From: Symbiobacterium terraclitae
Lineage (GTDB): Bacteria; Bacillota; Sulfobacillia; Symbiobacteriales; Symbiobacteriaceae
Reading direction: 5' to 3'
NCBI RefSeq assembly: GCF_017874315.1
Contig: NZ_JAGGLG010000008.1
Location: forward strand, 1-64,000
DNA length: 64,000 bases
Translations under genes and position numbers: made by a program
Notes under the pieces: model-generated
Database searches by the model: none
What the model saw: only the letters and a program-made list of their open reading frames with translations
Told to the model about the DNA's origin: nothing
Shown here: in pieces, positions 51,587 to 63,004 of the stretch
Position numbering within the stretch: the first letter of the stretch is position 1
How the letters are laid out: every line of letters begins with the position of its first letter

Positions 51587-51961
51587 TTGACCAAGAAGAT
51601 TCTGATCGCCGATGCTAACCACACGCGCCGCAATCTGCTCCGGGCCACTCTGCACGACCCGCGCTACCAGATTATCGAGGCGTCGGGCGGCGTTCAGGCG
51701 CTCGCACTGCGGGAGGTGCACCGGCCGGATCTGGTGATCCTCGACGAGTCGATGCCTGGGATCAGCGGGTTCGAGGTGTGCCGCGCCATCAAGCAGAACG
51801 CGGCGGCGGGGAACACGCCTGTCATCCTGCTCACCGACAAAGAGCGGCCGGAGCCCGCCGCCGACGGCGCGGCGGAGCCCGACGTTTACCTGTCCAAGCC
51901 CTACAGCCCGCTGCGCCTCCTCACTGCGGTCGAGGAGCTGCTCGGTCCGGTGGGGGACTGA
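51587..51961 (+). CDS. stand-alone response regulator receiver protein
   Basis: A 124-residue single receiver domain: an acidic residue in ILIADANHTRR, the phospho-acceptor Asp in LVILDESMPGISG, Thr in VILLTDKERPE and Lys in VYLSKPYSPLRL. No output domain. The TTG start follows AAGGAGGAAG. The HD-GYP gene begins three bases after its stop, so the pair probably acts as a split version of an RpfG-type regulator, the receiver controlling the phosphodiesterase. Confidence 0.88.
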   Translation: MTKKILIADANHTRRNLLRATLHDPRYQIIEASGGVQALALREVHRPDLVILDESMPGISGFEVCRAIKQNAAAGNTPVILLTDKERPEPAADGAAEPDVYLSKPYSPLRLLTAVEELLGPVGD

Positions 51962-51964
51962 GCC

Positions 51965-52795
51965 ATGAGGGACGACCTGTCGACGCTGACGCGGGAAGAA
52001 CTGGAGCGTGAAGTCCGCTACTGGCGGGCTCAGAGCCTGCTCCTCGCCGAGGATTTCGGCGGGCTGCGGGCTCAACTCGCGAGCCATGCCGACGAGGTGG
52101 AGACCCTGCGGGCGCAGCTGCTGTCGTACGCGCAGGACCTGAACCGGGAGTACCAGCTGGTGCGGCAGCGCACCGGCGAGATCGAGCGGCTGCTGGTGGC
52201 CACCGTGGGCGCCCTGGCCAACTCGATCGAGGCCCGCGACCCGTACACCCGCGGCCACACCGACCGGGTGAGCCGCGTCACGCTGGCCTTCTGCAGCCGG
52301 CTGGGCTGGAAGCGGGAGCAGCTCTCCATCGCCCGGATGGGCGCGCTGCTGCACGACATCGGCAAGATCGGCGTCCCCGACGCCATCCTGCGCAAGCCGG
52401 GCCGCCTGAGCCCTGCCGAGTACGAGCAGATGAAGCAGCATCCCCAGATCGGGGCGCAGATCCTGCAGGGCATCGACGCCCTGGTGCCGGCGATCCCCTT
52501 CGTGCTCAGCCACCACGAGCGCTGGGACGGCAAGGGGTACCCCCAGGGGCTGGCGGGCCGGGAGATTCCCATCGAGGGTCGGATTCTGGCCATCGTCGAC
52601 GCCTTCGACGCCATGACCAGCACCCGGGTCTACCGCGCACCCCTGGCCATGGAGGCCGCCATGGCGGAGATCGTCCGCTGCTCCGGCACGCAGTTCGACC
52701 CCGAGCTGGTGCCCGTGTTTGAGCGCCTGTTCGCGGACGGGCTGATCCACCAGGCGCTGGAGAGCGAGCTCACCCTGGAGCTGTACGTGGTCTAG
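51965..52795 (+). CDS. HD-GYP domain phosphodiesterase
   Basis: A 276-residue protein: an N-terminal coiled coil (about 1-75, rich in EELEREV and AQL heptads) followed by an HD-GYP domain. Metal and catalytic residues are intact: H98 in RGHTDRVSR, H130-D131 in LLHDIGKIGVPDA, then SHHERWDGKGYP (183-193) and the late DAFDAMTSTRVYR. HD-GYP enzymes hydrolyse cyclic di-GMP or related dinucleotides. It is coupled to the receiver gene, three bases upstream, and ends before a strong terminator. Confidence 0.92.
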   Translation: MRDDLSTLTREELEREVRYWRAQSLLLAEDFGGLRAQLASHADEVETLRAQLLSYAQDLNREYQLVRQRTGEIERLLVATVGALANSIEARDPYTRGHTDRVSRVTLAFCSRLGWKREQLSIARMGALLHDIGKIGVPDAILRKPGRLSPAEYEQMKQHPQIGAQILQGIDALVPAIPFVLSHHERWDGKGYPQGLAGREIPIEGRILAIVDAFDAMTSTRVYRAPLAMEAAMAEIVRCSGTQFDPELVPVFERLFADGLIHQALESELTLELYVV

Positions 52796-52847
52796 CCGGG
52801 CAGGGCCTGAAAAGCAAGGCCGGGCTGCTGGAGAGTAAGAAAACCCT

Positions 52848-52875
52848 GGAGGACGGGGAACCCCCGTCCTCCTTT
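52848..52875 (+). terminator. intrinsic terminator after the HD-GYP gene
   Basis: An 11-bp perfect stem GGAGGACGGGG / CCCCGTCCTCC with an AAC loop is followed by TTT. Confidence 0.82.
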
Positions 52876-52971
52876 GCTGTTCGCTGTCCGGCGACCGCCC
52901 GTCTTTCACCGCCCGGCGGCCGCCACTCCCCTGGAAAATGTGAAAAAGTGTTCAAGAGGAGTTGACACGCT

Positions 52972-52999
52972 CGTGATGCCCGAGTAAAATCGCTATCAA
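52972..52999 (+). promoter_or_regulatory. promoter of the ilv-leu T-box leader
   Basis: TTGACA and TATCAA lie 16 bases apart. Transcription would start near 53007. A perfect 12-bp palindrome TTAATCGATTAA follows at 53047-53058, before the T-box aptamer, and might be an additional operator. Confidence 0.6.
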
Positions 53000-53069
53000 T
53001 ACCTCGGGCCGTTAGCATGGTAAAGTGAACGAGCCGGGGTAATCGCTTAATCGATTAATATTGCCAAAA

Positions 53070-53363
53070 GCAATGACGGGGCAAGTAGGACCGGGGAGCG
53101 GGTTCCAGAGAGCGGCCGGTGCTGGGAAGGCCGTACTCGTCCGGGTCTGAACCTCACCCCGTAGCTGCCCCGCTGAACGCCCGTGCGCCCCGGCCCCGGT
53201 GCCGGACCGGCCGGGTCAGTAGGCGGCGGCCGGCCGCAAGGCCGTTATGCATACGAGGTTCCCTTCCCTGCGCGCGGGGAGGGGACGAAGTAGGGTGGTA
53301 CCACGAAGGCCAAGTCGTCCCTATCGCTCAGTATTGGCTCTGGGCGGTAGGGATCTTCTTTTT
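53070..53363 (+). promoter_or_regulatory. T-box leader with apparent CTC (Leu) specifier
   Basis: Conserved T-box elements are in order: a Stem I base CGGGGCA / TGCCCCG (53077-53083 with 53166-53172), AGTA (53084-53087), AGAGAG (53107-53112), GGTG (53118-53121), the specifier segment TGAAC-CTC-ACC with CTC at 53153-53155, the T-box AGGGTGGTACCACG (53292-53305) and a terminator. The bulge TGGT pairs with a tRNA ending ACCA. This predicts read-through of the branched-chain operon when tRNA-Leu(GAG) is uncharged, as in the B. subtilis ilv-leu operon. Confidence 0.9.
53317..53363 (+). terminator. T-box-controlled intrinsic terminator
   Basis: An 11-bp stem (53317-53327 with 53344-53354, two G-T pairs) is followed by CTTCTTTTTCT. 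Its 5' arm directly follows the T-box, so pairing of the T-box with that arm would form the antiterminator. Confidence 0.88.
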
Positions 53364-53393
53364 CTCCGAGCAGGCTTGAGGAGGTGAGGTCGG

Positions 53394-54918
<1,525 letters not shown>

Positions 54919-54950
54919 ACCAGCAACGACGAGAGAGGATGGTGACGGCG

Positions 54951-56522
54951 ATGACGCGGCGGATTCGGATCTTCGACACCACCCTGCGGGATGGTGAACA
55001 GGCTCCGGGGTTCGGCATGACGGCAGAGGCCAAGCTGGAGGTGGCCCGCCAGCTTGCCCGCCTGGGTGTGGACGTGATGGAGGCCGGCTTTCCCGCCGCA
55101 TCGCCCGGCGATTTCGAGGCCGTGCGCAAGATCGCCGAGACCGTATCCGGGCCCACGATCGCAGGTCTGGCCCGTGCCAACGAGGCGGACATCCGCCGCT
55201 GCTACGAGGCGGTGAAGGGGGCGGCCAAGCCCCGGATCCACACCTTTATCGCCACCTCGCCGATCCACATGCAGTACAAGCTCCGCAAGAGCCCCGACGA
55301 GGTGGTGAAGGCGGCCCGCGACGCGGTGGCCCTGGCCCGCTCGCTGGGCCCGGAGGTGGAGTTCTCCGCCGAGGACGCGACCCGCTCGGACTGGAACTTC
55401 CTGGTGCAGATCTTCACCGTGGCCGCCCGCGCCGGGGCGACGGTGCTCAACGTGCCGGACACGGTCGGTTACACCACGCCCAAGGAGTACTACGACCTGA
55501 TCCGCTACCTGATCGAGCACGTGGACGCCCCCGAGGGGGTGCAGTTCTCGGTCCACTGCCACGACGACCTGGGCCTGGCCGTCGCCAACACCCTGGCCGC
55601 CGTCGAGGCGGGCGCCACCCAGGTGGAGTGCACCGTCAACGGCATCGGCGAGCGGGCGGGCAACGCCTCGCTGGAGGAGATCGTGATGGCGCTCCGGGTG
55701 CGGCACGACCAGTGGGGCGTCGAGACCGGCATCAACACCAGGGAGATCTACCGCACCTCGCGGCTCCTGCAGAGCGTCACCGGCGTCGCCGTCCAGCCCA
55801 ACAAGGCCATCGTGGGCGCCAACGCCTTCGCCCACGAGTCCGGCATCCACCAGGACGGCATGCTGAAGCACCGCGACACCTACGAGATCATGAAGCCCGA
55901 GGACGTGGGCGTGCCCGAGTCGGCGCTGGTGCTGGGCAAGCACTCCGGGCGGGCGGCCTTCCGGGCCCGGCTGGAGCACCTGGGCTACCAGCTCACCGAC
56001 GCCGAAATCGACTCCGCCTTCCAGCGGTTCAAGGAGGTGGCCGACCGCAAGAAGGCGGTCACCGACCACGACCTGCTGGCTATCATCGGCGAGGAGCAGG
56101 CACACCGGACGGTGACCGAGGTCTGCCGGCTCCTCACCTTCCAGGTGGTGGCGGGCAACGAGACGATGGCGACCGCGACGGTCCGGCTGGTGCGGGACGC
56201 CGCCGTGCAGCAGGAGGCCGCCTCCGGCGACGGGCCGGTGAACGCCCTCTACCACGCCATCGACCGGGCGGCCCGCTTCGAGGGCCAGCTGCTGGACTAC
56301 CGGCTGAACGCCGTCACCGAGGGGCAGGACGCCCTGGGCGAGGTGACCGTGCGGGTGCGGTCCGGCGACCGGGTGGCGTCGGGCCGGGGCACCTCCACGG
56401 ACGTCCTCGAGGCCTCTGCCCGTGCCTACATCAACGCCATCAACAAGATCCTGTCCGGGGCGGCCCTGGCGGTCGCCGACGACCCGGCCCCGGGCTGGCA
56501 GATGCGGGCCTACGGAGACTGA
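54951..56522 (+). CDS. leuA: 2-isopropylmalate synthase
   Basis: A 523-residue enzyme joining acetyl-CoA and 2-ketoisovalerate, the first step of leucine synthesis. The TIM barrel shows [17 protein letters not shown], the metal motif [20 protein letters not shown] and [19 protein letters not shown]; the C-terminal LeuA dimer domain (about 390-510) provides feedback inhibition by leucine. ATG 54951 and ATG 54939 are both in frame; the former has GGTGA five bases before it and gives the family N-terminus. leuB, leuC and leuD are not in this operon segment. Confidence 0.94.
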   Translation: MTRRIRIFDTTLRDGEQAPGFGMTAEAKLEVARQLARLGVDVMEAGFPAASPGDFEAVRKIAETVSGPTIAGLARANEADIRRCYEAVKGAAKPRIHTFIATSPIHMQYKLRKSPDEVVKAARDAVALARSLGPEVEFSAEDATRSDWNFLVQIFTVAARAGATVLNVPDTVGYTTPKEYYDLIRYLIEHVDAPEGVQFSVHCHDDLGLAVANTLAAVEAGATQVECTVNGIGERAGNASLEEIVMALRVRHDQWGVETGINTREIYRTSRLLQSVTGVAVQPNKAIVGANAFAHESGIHQDGMLKHRDTYEIMKPEDVGVPESALVLGKHSGRAAFRARLEHLGYQLTDAEIDSAFQRFKEVADRKKAVTDHDLLAIIGEEQAHRTVTEVCRLLTFQVVAGNETMATATVRLVRDAAVQQEAASGDGPVNALYHAIDRAARFEGQLLDYRLNAVTEGQDALGEVTVRVRSGDRVASGRGTSTDVLEASARAYINAINKILSGAALAVADDPAPGWQMRAYGD

Positions 56523-56544
56523 GCAGGCAGAAGGAGGGGCGGCA

Positions 56545-57417
56545 GTGTCGATTCAGGTTTACGTGGACGGCAAATGGTATCCGAAGGATGAGGCCAAGGT
56601 CTCGGTGTTCGACCACGGTTTCCTGTACGGCGACGGCATCTTCGAGGGCATCCGGGCCTACGGCGGACGGGTCTTCCGCCTGACCGAGCACCTGGATCGG
56701 CTCTACGACTCGGCCAAGGCGATCTGGCTGGAGATCCCGCTCTCGTGGAAAGAGATGGAGGAAGTGGTACTGGAGACGCTGCGCCGCTCCGACCTGCGGG
56801 ACGCCTACATCCGGCTGGTCGTCTCCCGGGGCAAGGGCGACCTGGGCCTCGATCCCCGCAAGTGCCCCCGGCCGACGGTCGTCTGCATCGCCGACGCCAT
56901 CAGCCTCTACCCGGAGGAGGTCTACACCAAGGGGATGCGGGTGATCTCGGTGAGCACCCGGCGCAACCCCGCGGACACCCTCTCGCCCCAGGTGAAGAGC
57001 CTCAACTACCTGACAAGCATCTCCGCCAAGATCAGCGCCGTCACCCTCGGCTACCCCGAGGTGGTGATGCTGAACAAGGAGGGCTACGTCTGCGAGGGCA
57101 CGGGCGACAACATCTTCATCGTGAAGAAGGGCCGGGTGATCACCCCGCCCGTCCACCTGGGCATCCTGCCGGGCATCACCCGGGCGGCGGTCATGGAGTA
57201 CGCCCGTGAGCTGGGCTACCCCGTGGAGGAGGCGACGTTTACCCTCTACGACCTCTACACCGCGGACGAGTGCTTCCTCACCGGCACCGCCGCCGAGATC
57301 GTGCCCGTGGTCGAGTGCGACGCCCGGAAGATTGGCTCCGGCGAGCCCGGTCCGGTGACCTGGCGGCTCATCGAGACGTTCCGGGAGCGCACCACCGTCG
57401 AAGGCACGCCTATCTAA
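56545..57417 (+). CDS. ilvE: branched-chain amino acid aminotransferase
   Basis: A 290-residue fold-type IV PLP enzyme. The N-terminus ([20 protein letters not shown]) and [20 protein letters not shown] are typical, and the PLP-binding Lys lies in [14 protein letters not shown]. The later [19 protein letters not shown] is conserved. It performs the last step for Val, Leu and Ile. The GTG follows AAGGAGGGG. Confidence 0.94.
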   Translation: MSIQVYVDGKWYPKDEAKVSVFDHGFLYGDGIFEGIRAYGGRVFRLTEHLDRLYDSAKAIWLEIPLSWKEMEEVVLETLRRSDLRDAYIRLVVSRGKGDLGLDPRKCPRPTVVCIADAISLYPEEVYTKGMRVISVSTRRNPADTLSPQVKSLNYLTSISAKISAVTLGYPEVVMLNKEGYVCEGTGDNIFIVKKGRVITPPVHLGILPGITRAAVMEYARELGYPVEEATFTLYDLYTADECFLTGTAAEIVPVVECDARKIGSGEPGPVTWRLIETFRERTTVEGTPI

Positions 57418-57511
57418 CGCAGACTGCGCACGGCCCAGCACCCCCCACGCCAAGAGACACAGCCTGCACACAGAGGGGGCGTGCGGAACGACAGAGACGG
57501 AGGGGTACACG

Positions 57512-59191
57512 ATGCGCAGCGACACCATCAAGAAGGGGCACGACCGGGCGCCGCACCGGGCGCTGCTCAAGGCGACCGGCGTGACCGACGCCGACATGGG
57601 GAAGCCCTTCATTGGCATCGCCAACAGCTACATTGATATTGTGCCCGGCCACGTCCACCTGAAGGAGTTCGGCGACCTGGTGAAGGAGGCCGTGCGGGAG
57701 GCCGGCGGCGTCCCCTTCATCTTCAACACCATCGGCGTGGACGACGGCATCGCGATGGGCCACATCGGCATGCGCTACAGCCTGCCCAGCCGGGAGCTGA
57801 TCGCCGACGCCGTGGAGACGGTGATGGAGGCGCACCAGCTGGATGCGATGATCTGCATCCCCAACTGCGACAAGATCACCCCCGGCATGCTGATGGCCGC
57901 CATGCGGGTGAACGTGCCCACGATCTTCATCTCGGGCGGGCCCATGGCGGCGGGGCGGCTGAAGGACGGCCGCCGGTCGGACCTGATCAGCGTCTTCGAG
58001 GGCGTCGGCGCCCACAGCCGCGGCATGATCACGGATGCGGAGCTGAAGGAGATGGAGGACCTCTCCTGCCCCACCTGCGGCTCGTGCTCGGGCATGTTCA
58101 CCGCCAACTCGATGAACTGCCTCTGCGAGGCCCTGGGGCTGGCGCTGCCGGGCAACGGCACGGCGCTGGCCCGGTCGGCGGAGCGGGAGGCGCTGGCCCG
58201 GGCAGCGGCCCGGCGGATCGTCGAGATGGCGCTGGCGGGCGGGCCCCGGCCCCGGGAGATCGTGACGGCGGAGGCCATCGACAACGCCTTCGCCCTGGAC
58301 ATCGCCATGGGCGGCTCCACCAACACGGTGCTCCACACGCTGGCCATCGCCACCGAGGCGGGGGTCGACTACCCGCTCTCCCGCATCAACGAGCTCTCGG
58401 CACGGGTACCTTACCTCTGCAAGGTCTCGCCGGCCACGACCGAGGTGCACATCGAGGACGTGCACGCGGCCGGCGGCGTGATGGCGATCCTCAAGGAGCT
58501 CGCCCGCAAGCCGGGCACGCTCCACCCCGACTGCCCGACGGTGGCGGGGAAGACCATCGGCGAGCTCTGGGAGGCGGCCGCGAACCGGAACCGGGAGGTC
58601 ATCCGGCCGGTGGAGGCGCCTTACGCCGAGACCGGCGGCCTGGCGATGCTCTTCGGCAACCTGGCGCCCGACGGCGCGGCGCTGAAGGTCGGCGCGGTGG
58701 ACCCGTCCATCACCACCTTCACCGGCCGGGCCATCTGCTTCGACTCACAGGACGAGGCGCTGCAGGGGATCTTCGGCGGCAAGGTGCAGCCGGGCCACGT
58801 GGTGGTCATCCGCTACGAGGGGCCCAAGGGGGGGCCCGGCATGCCGGAGATGCTGGCGCCGACCTCCGCGATCGTCGGCATGGGCCTCGGCACGCAGGTC
58901 GCCCTGATCACCGACGGGCGGTTCTCGGGCGGCACCCGGGGCATCTGCCTCGGCCACATCTCGCCCGAGGCGGCCGAGGGCGGCCCCATCGCCCTGGTGG
59001 AGGACGGCGACCCGATCACCATCGACATCCCCGGGCGGCGGCTGACGCTGGATGTGCCGGAGGAGGAGCTGGAGCGCCGCCGGGCCCGGTGGGTGAAGCC
59101 GGCGCCCAAGGTCCGCCGGGGCTGGCTGGGGCGCTACGCCGCCATGGTGACGTCCGCCAACACGGGGGCCGTGCTGCGCACGCCTGACTGA
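57512..59191 (+). CDS. ilvD: dihydroxy-acid dehydratase
   Basis: A 559-residue iron-sulphur dehydratase that makes 2-ketoisovalerate and 2-keto-3-methylvalerate. Cluster Cys residues lie in [17 protein letters not shown] and [33 protein letters not shown] and [20 protein letters not shown] are conserved active-site segments. GACGGAGGGG precedes the ATG. It lies between ilvE and ilvB. Confidence 0.96.
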   Translation: MRSDTIKKGHDRAPHRALLKATGVTDADMGKPFIGIANSYIDIVPGHVHLKEFGDLVKEAVREAGGVPFIFNTIGVDDGIAMGHIGMRYSLPSRELIADAVETVMEAHQLDAMICIPNCDKITPGMLMAAMRVNVPTIFISGGPMAAGRLKDGRRSDLISVFEGVGAHSRGMITDAELKEMEDLSCPTCGSCSGMFTANSMNCLCEALGLALPGNGTALARSAEREALARAAARRIVEMALAGGPRPREIVTAEAIDNAFALDIAMGGSTNTVLHTLAIATEAGVDYPLSRINELSARVPYLCKVSPATTEVHIEDVHAAGGVMAILKELARKPGTLHPDCPTVAGKTIGELWEAAANRNREVIRPVEAPYAETGGLAMLFGNLAPDGAALKVGAVDPSITTFTGRAICFDSQDEALQGIFGGKVQPGHVVVIRYEGPKGGPGMPEMLAPTSAIVGMGLGTQVALITDGRFSGGTRGICLGHISPEAAEGGPIALVEDGDPITIDIPGRRLTLDVPEEELERRRARWVKPAPKVRRGWLGRYAAMVTSANTGAVLRTPD

Positions 59192-59276
59192 CTGACCTCG
59201 CCGGGGCCCGGCTGAGCGACCCGGCTGAGTGAGGAGGAACTTCGGGGCTGGTTCCCCGACCAAAGGAGGACGTGAG

Positions 59277-60989
59277 ATGGAGATGCAGGCGGCTGCCGCC
59301 CTGCTCAAGGCGTTGGAGGCGGAAGGGGTCGAGGTCATCTTCGGCTACCCCGGCGGGGCGAGTCTCTACATCTACGACGCCCTCTACGACAGCCCCGTCC
59401 GGCACGTGCTGACCCGCCACGAGCAGGGCGCGATTCACGCGGCTGAGGGATACGCCCGGACGACGGGCCGGGTGGGGGTGGTGCTGGCCACCTCCGGCCC
59501 CGGCGCCACCAACCTGGTGACCGGGCTCTGCGACGCCATGATGGACTCGACGCCCATCGTGGCCATCACCGGCCAGGTGCCGCGCCAGCTCATCGGGCGG
59601 GACGCCTTCCAGGAGGCCGACGTGACCGGCATCACGATGCCGGTGACCAAGCACAACTACCTCGTCACCGACCCGGGCGACCTGCTGCGGGTGGTGCGCG
59701 AGGCCTTCCACATCGCCCGCACGGGCCGTCCGGGGCCGGTGCTGATCGACATCCCCAAGGACGTGACCAGCGCCCCGGTGCGTTACGACTACCCGCCGCC
59801 CATCCACCTGCCGGGCTACCGCATCCCGGGCGAGGCGGCGCCGGAGGCGGTGGCCGCGGCGGCCGAGGCCATCCGGACCGCGCAGCGCCCGGTGCTCATC
59901 TGCGGCGGCGGCGTGGTCTCCTCGGAGGACGCCGCAGGCCCCTTCCGGGCGCTGGCCGAGCGGATGGACGCCCCGGTGGTCGAGACGCTGATGGGCCTCG
60001 GGGGCTTCCCGATGGACCACCCGCAGTGCCTGGGGCTGCTGGGTATGCACGGCACCTTCGCCGCCAACCGGGCGGTGGCCAACTCCGACCTGCTCATCGC
60101 CTGCGGGATGCGCTTCGACGACCGGGTGACCGGCATGGCCGCCCGGTTCGCCCCCAAGGCCCGGGTGATCCACATCGACATTGACCCGGCGGAGATGTCG
60201 AAGAACCTGCCGTCGCACATCCAGCTGGTGGGCGACTGCGGCCTGGTCCTGGCGCAGCTGAACGAGGCCCTGGGCGACTGGTCGCAGAAGCTCCCCGAGT
60301 GGCGGGCGCAGGTGCAGGCCTGGCACGAGCAGTACCCGCTCTGGGGCGTGCGCCGGGGGGAGGAGATCCCCACCGACCCGGCCGGCGTGCCCAAGCCGCA
60401 GCAGGTGATCCAGGCGGTGCAGGAGACCTTCGGCCCGCAGGCGATCGTCGCCACCGACGTGGGCCAGCACCAGATGTGGGCCGCGCACTACTGCACCCGG
60501 ACCGAGCCCCGAACCTGGCTCTCCTCGTGCGGCCTGGGCACCATGGGCTTCGGCCTGCCGGCGGCGATCGGCGCCGCCATCGGGCGCCCTGACCGGGAGG
60601 TCGTCCTGATCACCGGCGACGGCTCGATCCAGATGTGCATCCAGGAGCTGGCCACCGTGGTGCAGGAGAACCTGCCGGTGAAGATCGTGCTCCTGAACAA
60701 CGGCTACCTGGGCATGGTGCGCCAGTGGCAGGAGATGTTCTACAAGGGACGGTACAAGGAGGTCGACCTGCGCCGGGGCATGCCGGACTTCGTGAAGCTG
60801 GCCGAGGCCTACGGCATCCGGGGGATGCGGGTCCGGCGGCTCGGGGAGCTGACCGGCGCCATGGCCGAGGTCCGGGAGCACAGGGGTCCGGTCTTCCTGG
60901 ACGTGCAGGTGCAGCAGGAGGAGAACGTCTTCCCCATCGTGCCGCCCGGCGGCGCCAACACCGAGGCGCTGCTGGACGCCAAGCGATAG
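59277..60989 (+). CDS. ilvB: acetolactate synthase large (catalytic) subunit
   Basis: A 570-residue thiamine-diphosphate enzyme. The catalytic Glu is in LTRHEQGAIHAAEGYART, after FGYPGGASLYIYDALYDS; the TPP motif is GDGSIQMCIQELATVVQENL-type with NNGYLGMVRQWQ. FAD-binding residues in the centre are of the normal form. The ATG at 59277 follows AAAGGAGGACG. It is the last ilv gene of the run and is separated from its regulatory subunit ilvN by ilvC-leuA-ilvE-ilvD. Confidence 0.95.
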   Translation: MEMQAAAALLKALEAEGVEVIFGYPGGASLYIYDALYDSPVRHVLTRHEQGAIHAAEGYARTTGRVGVVLATSGPGATNLVTGLCDAMMDSTPIVAITGQVPRQLIGRDAFQEADVTGITMPVTKHNYLVTDPGDLLRVVREAFHIARTGRPGPVLIDIPKDVTSAPVRYDYPPPIHLPGYRIPGEAAPEAVAAAAEAIRTAQRPVLICGGGVVSSEDAAGPFRALAERMDAPVVETLMGLGGFPMDHPQCLGLLGMHGTFAANRAVANSDLLIACGMRFDDRVTGMAARFAPKARVIHIDIDPAEMSKNLPSHIQLVGDCGLVLAQLNEALGDWSQKLPEWRAQVQAWHEQYPLWGVRRGEEIPTDPAGVPKPQQVIQAVQETFGPQAIVATDVGQHQMWAAHYCTRTEPRTWLSSCGLGTMGFGLPAAIGAAIGRPDREVVLITGDGSIQMCIQELATVVQENLPVKIVLLNNGYLGMVRQWQEMFYKGRYKEVDLRRGMPDFVKLAEAYGIRGMRVRRLGELTGAMAEVREHRGPVFLDVQVQQEENVFPIVPPGGANTEALLDAKR

Positions 60990-61043
60990 CTGGGGCCCGT
61001 TATGATAGGGAAACTCTATATGCAGCATCCAAAGAATTGATCT

Positions 61044-61079
61044 TTATGCCGGTAGGAGGGCGACTTCCTGTCGGCATAA
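61044..61079 (+). promoter_or_regulatory. 14-bp hairpin in the fba leader
   Basis: TTATGCCGGTAGGA pairs completely with TCCTGTCGGCATAA (two G-T pairs) around an 8-base loop. No T tract follows, and the gene starts 50 bases later. It may be an mRNA-stabilising or regulatory structure, or a protein operator. Confidence 0.5.
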
Positions 61080-61129
61080 CTGTCCCTAGAAGCAACGGCG
61101 CCCGCGGGCGCAGTGGGGAGGCATTGTCG

Positions 61130-61984
61130 ATGGCGCTCGTCTCTTTGCGAACGCTCCTGGATGCGGCACAGCAGGGGAAGTATGCGGTCGGAGCGTTTAA
61201 CTGCAACAACATGGAGATCGTCCAGGCGATCGTGGCCGCGGCGGAGGAGACCCGCTCGCCGGTGATCCTGCAGGCGAGCCAGGGGGCCATCAAGTACGCA
61301 GGCCTGGAGTACATCGTCGGCATGGTGAAGACGGCCGCCCAGAAGGCCACGGTGCCCATCTGCCTGCACCTCGACCACGGCACGGACTTCAACACGGTGG
61401 TCGCCTGCATCCGGGCGGGCTTCACCTCGGTGATGTTCGACGGCTCGCAGTACGAGAAGGAGGAGAACATCAACCGCACCCGCGAGGTCGTGAAGATCGC
61501 CCACGCCGTGGGCGTCTCCGTGGAGGGCGAGATCGGCAAGATCGGGGGCGTCGAGGACGACATCGCCGTCGACGAGCGGGACGCGATGCTCACCCCCGTG
61601 CCCGACGCGATCGAGTTTTACGAGGCCACCGGCGTCGACGCCCTGGCGATGTCCTTCGGCACCGCCCACGGGCCGTACAAGCTGCCGCCCAAGCTGGCGC
61701 TGGACCGCATCGCCGCCGTCCACGAGCAGACCGGGGCCTACCTGGTGATGCACGGCGGCTCGGGCGTGCCGGCCGAGGACGTGAAGAAGGGCATCGAGCT
61801 GGGCATCCGCAAGATCAACATCGACACGGAGCTCCGCCAGGCCTTCCTGGGCGAGGTGCGCCGGCAGCTGGCGGAGAAGCCCGACGAGATCGACCCCCGC
61901 AAGATCTTCGCCCCCGCCCGGGACGTGCTGAAGGAGCACATCAAGGCGAAGATGGCGCTGTTCGGCTCGGTGGGCAAGGCGTAG
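61130..61984 (+). CDS. fba: class II fructose-bisphosphate aldolase
   Basis: A 284-residue zinc aldolase of the FbaA/TagatoseBP type that splits fructose 1,6-bisphosphate. Zn ligands and catalytic Asp lie in ICLHLDHGTDFNTVVACI, VEGEIGKIGG, FGTAHGPYKLPPKL and LVMHGGSGVPAEDVKKGI; NIDTELRQAF binds phosphate. The ATG at 61130 is eight bases after GGGGAGG; an in-frame TTG six bases earlier is too close. It has its own leader and a terminator after it. Confidence 0.94.
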   Translation: MALVSLRTLLDAAQQGKYAVGAFNCNNMEIVQAIVAAAEETRSPVILQASQGAIKYAGLEYIVGMVKTAAQKATVPICLHLDHGTDFNTVVACIRAGFTSVMFDGSQYEKEENINRTREVVKIAHAVGVSVEGEIGKIGGVEDDIAVDERDAMLTPVPDAIEFYEATGVDALAMSFGTAHGPYKLPPKLALDRIAAVHEQTGAYLVMHGGSGVPAEDVKKGIELGIRKINIDTELRQAFLGEVRRQLAEKPDEIDPRKIFAPARDVLKEHIKAKMALFGSVGKA

Positions 61985-61991
61985 GAATTGG

Positions 61992-62031
61992 GATCGCCGC
62001 TGGGGAAATCTACCCAACGGCGATCTTTCCT
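61992..62031 (+). terminator. intrinsic terminator after fba
   Basis: GATCGCCG and CGGCGATC form an 8-bp stem extended by a TGGG/CCCA pair across one mismatch, followed by TTTCCTT. Confidence 0.78.
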
Positions 62032-62062
62032 TATCCACATCTACCTCCGGGGAGGGCAGGGG

Positions 62063-63004
62063 ATGCAGCACCTGTTTACCTTCGGCGACCTCGTCCTGGA
62101 CGTGGTCGCCACCGCAGCGGGCGCGCTGGAGCCCGACACCGACACCCCGGGCGAGGTGCGCTCCGCCCCCGGCGGGTCGGCGGCCAACTTCGCCGTCTGG
62201 ACCCGCCGCCTGGGCGATCCGGTCTGCTTTGCGACCCGGGTGGGCGACGACCTGCTGGGCCGGGCGCTGGTGGCGGACATGCGGGACGAGGGCGTCGAGG
62301 TCCACGCCGCCCGGGATCCCGTGCACCCCACCGCGGTGCTGGTGCTCTTCAGCGACGGCGTGCAGCGGCACATGATGGTCCCCCGGGGCGCCAGTCACTT
62401 CCTGGAGCCGGCGGACCTGCCCGAGGAGCGGATCCGCACCGCCGGGTGGCTGCACGTCACCGGCTACGCCTGCTTCTGGGAGGCGACCCGCCGGACGCTG
62501 CAGCGGGCCGTGGCGGTGGCCCGGGAGGCCGGCGTGCCCATCTCGTTCGACCCCTCGTCCGCGGGGTTCATCCGGCGTCACGGCATGGCGCTGCCGGAGG
62601 GGATCAGGGTGCTCCTCCCCAACCGGGACGAGGCCCTGGCCCTGACCGGCTGCACCGACCTGGAGGAGGCCGCCCGCCGCCTGGCCCGCAAGGCGGAGCT
62701 GGTCGCCGTGAAGCTGGGCCCGGAGGGGGCGCTGTTGGCGGCTGCGGAGGGCGCCGGCGCCGTGCGGCCCGTCCGGCTGACCTACGTGCCCCCGGCAAAG
62801 CCTTCGGGCCCGCCCGTGGACGGCACGGGGGCCGGCGACGCCTGGGGCGCCGCCCTGATCCACGGCCTGCGCCGGGGCCTGGACCCGTACCGGGCCGCCC
62901 TGTGCGCCAACCGCCTCGGGGCCGAGGTGGTCACCCGGGTGGGCGCCCGCCCGGCGCTGCCCCCCGGGATTCTGAGGCAGACGGAGGGTGACAGCGATGC
63001 ATGA
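62063..63004 (+). CDS. PfkB-family carbohydrate kinase
   Basis: A 313-residue ribokinase-fold kinase. The N-terminal APGGSAANFAVWTRRLG is the PfkB signature 1 and the C-terminal VDGTGAGDAWGAALIHGL is signature 2, with the catalytic Asp and anion hole. Substrate could be a ketohexose, 2-keto-3-deoxygluconate or a nucleoside; it cannot be fixed from sequence. GGGGAGGG precedes the ATG, and the last eight bases overlap the next gene. Confidence 0.88.
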   Translation: MQHLFTFGDLVLDVVATAAGALEPDTDTPGEVRSAPGGSAANFAVWTRRLGDPVCFATRVGDDLLGRALVADMRDEGVEVHAARDPVHPTAVLVLFSDGVQRHMMVPRGASHFLEPADLPEERIRTAGWLHVTGYACFWEATRRTLQRAVAVAREAGVPISFDPSSAGFIRRHGMALPEGIRVLLPNRDEALALTGCTDLEEAARRLARKAELVAVKLGPEGALLAAAEGAGAVRPVRLTYVPPAKPSGPPVDGTGAGDAWGAALIHGLRRGLDPYRAALCANRLGAEVVTRVGARPALPPGILRQTEGDSDA

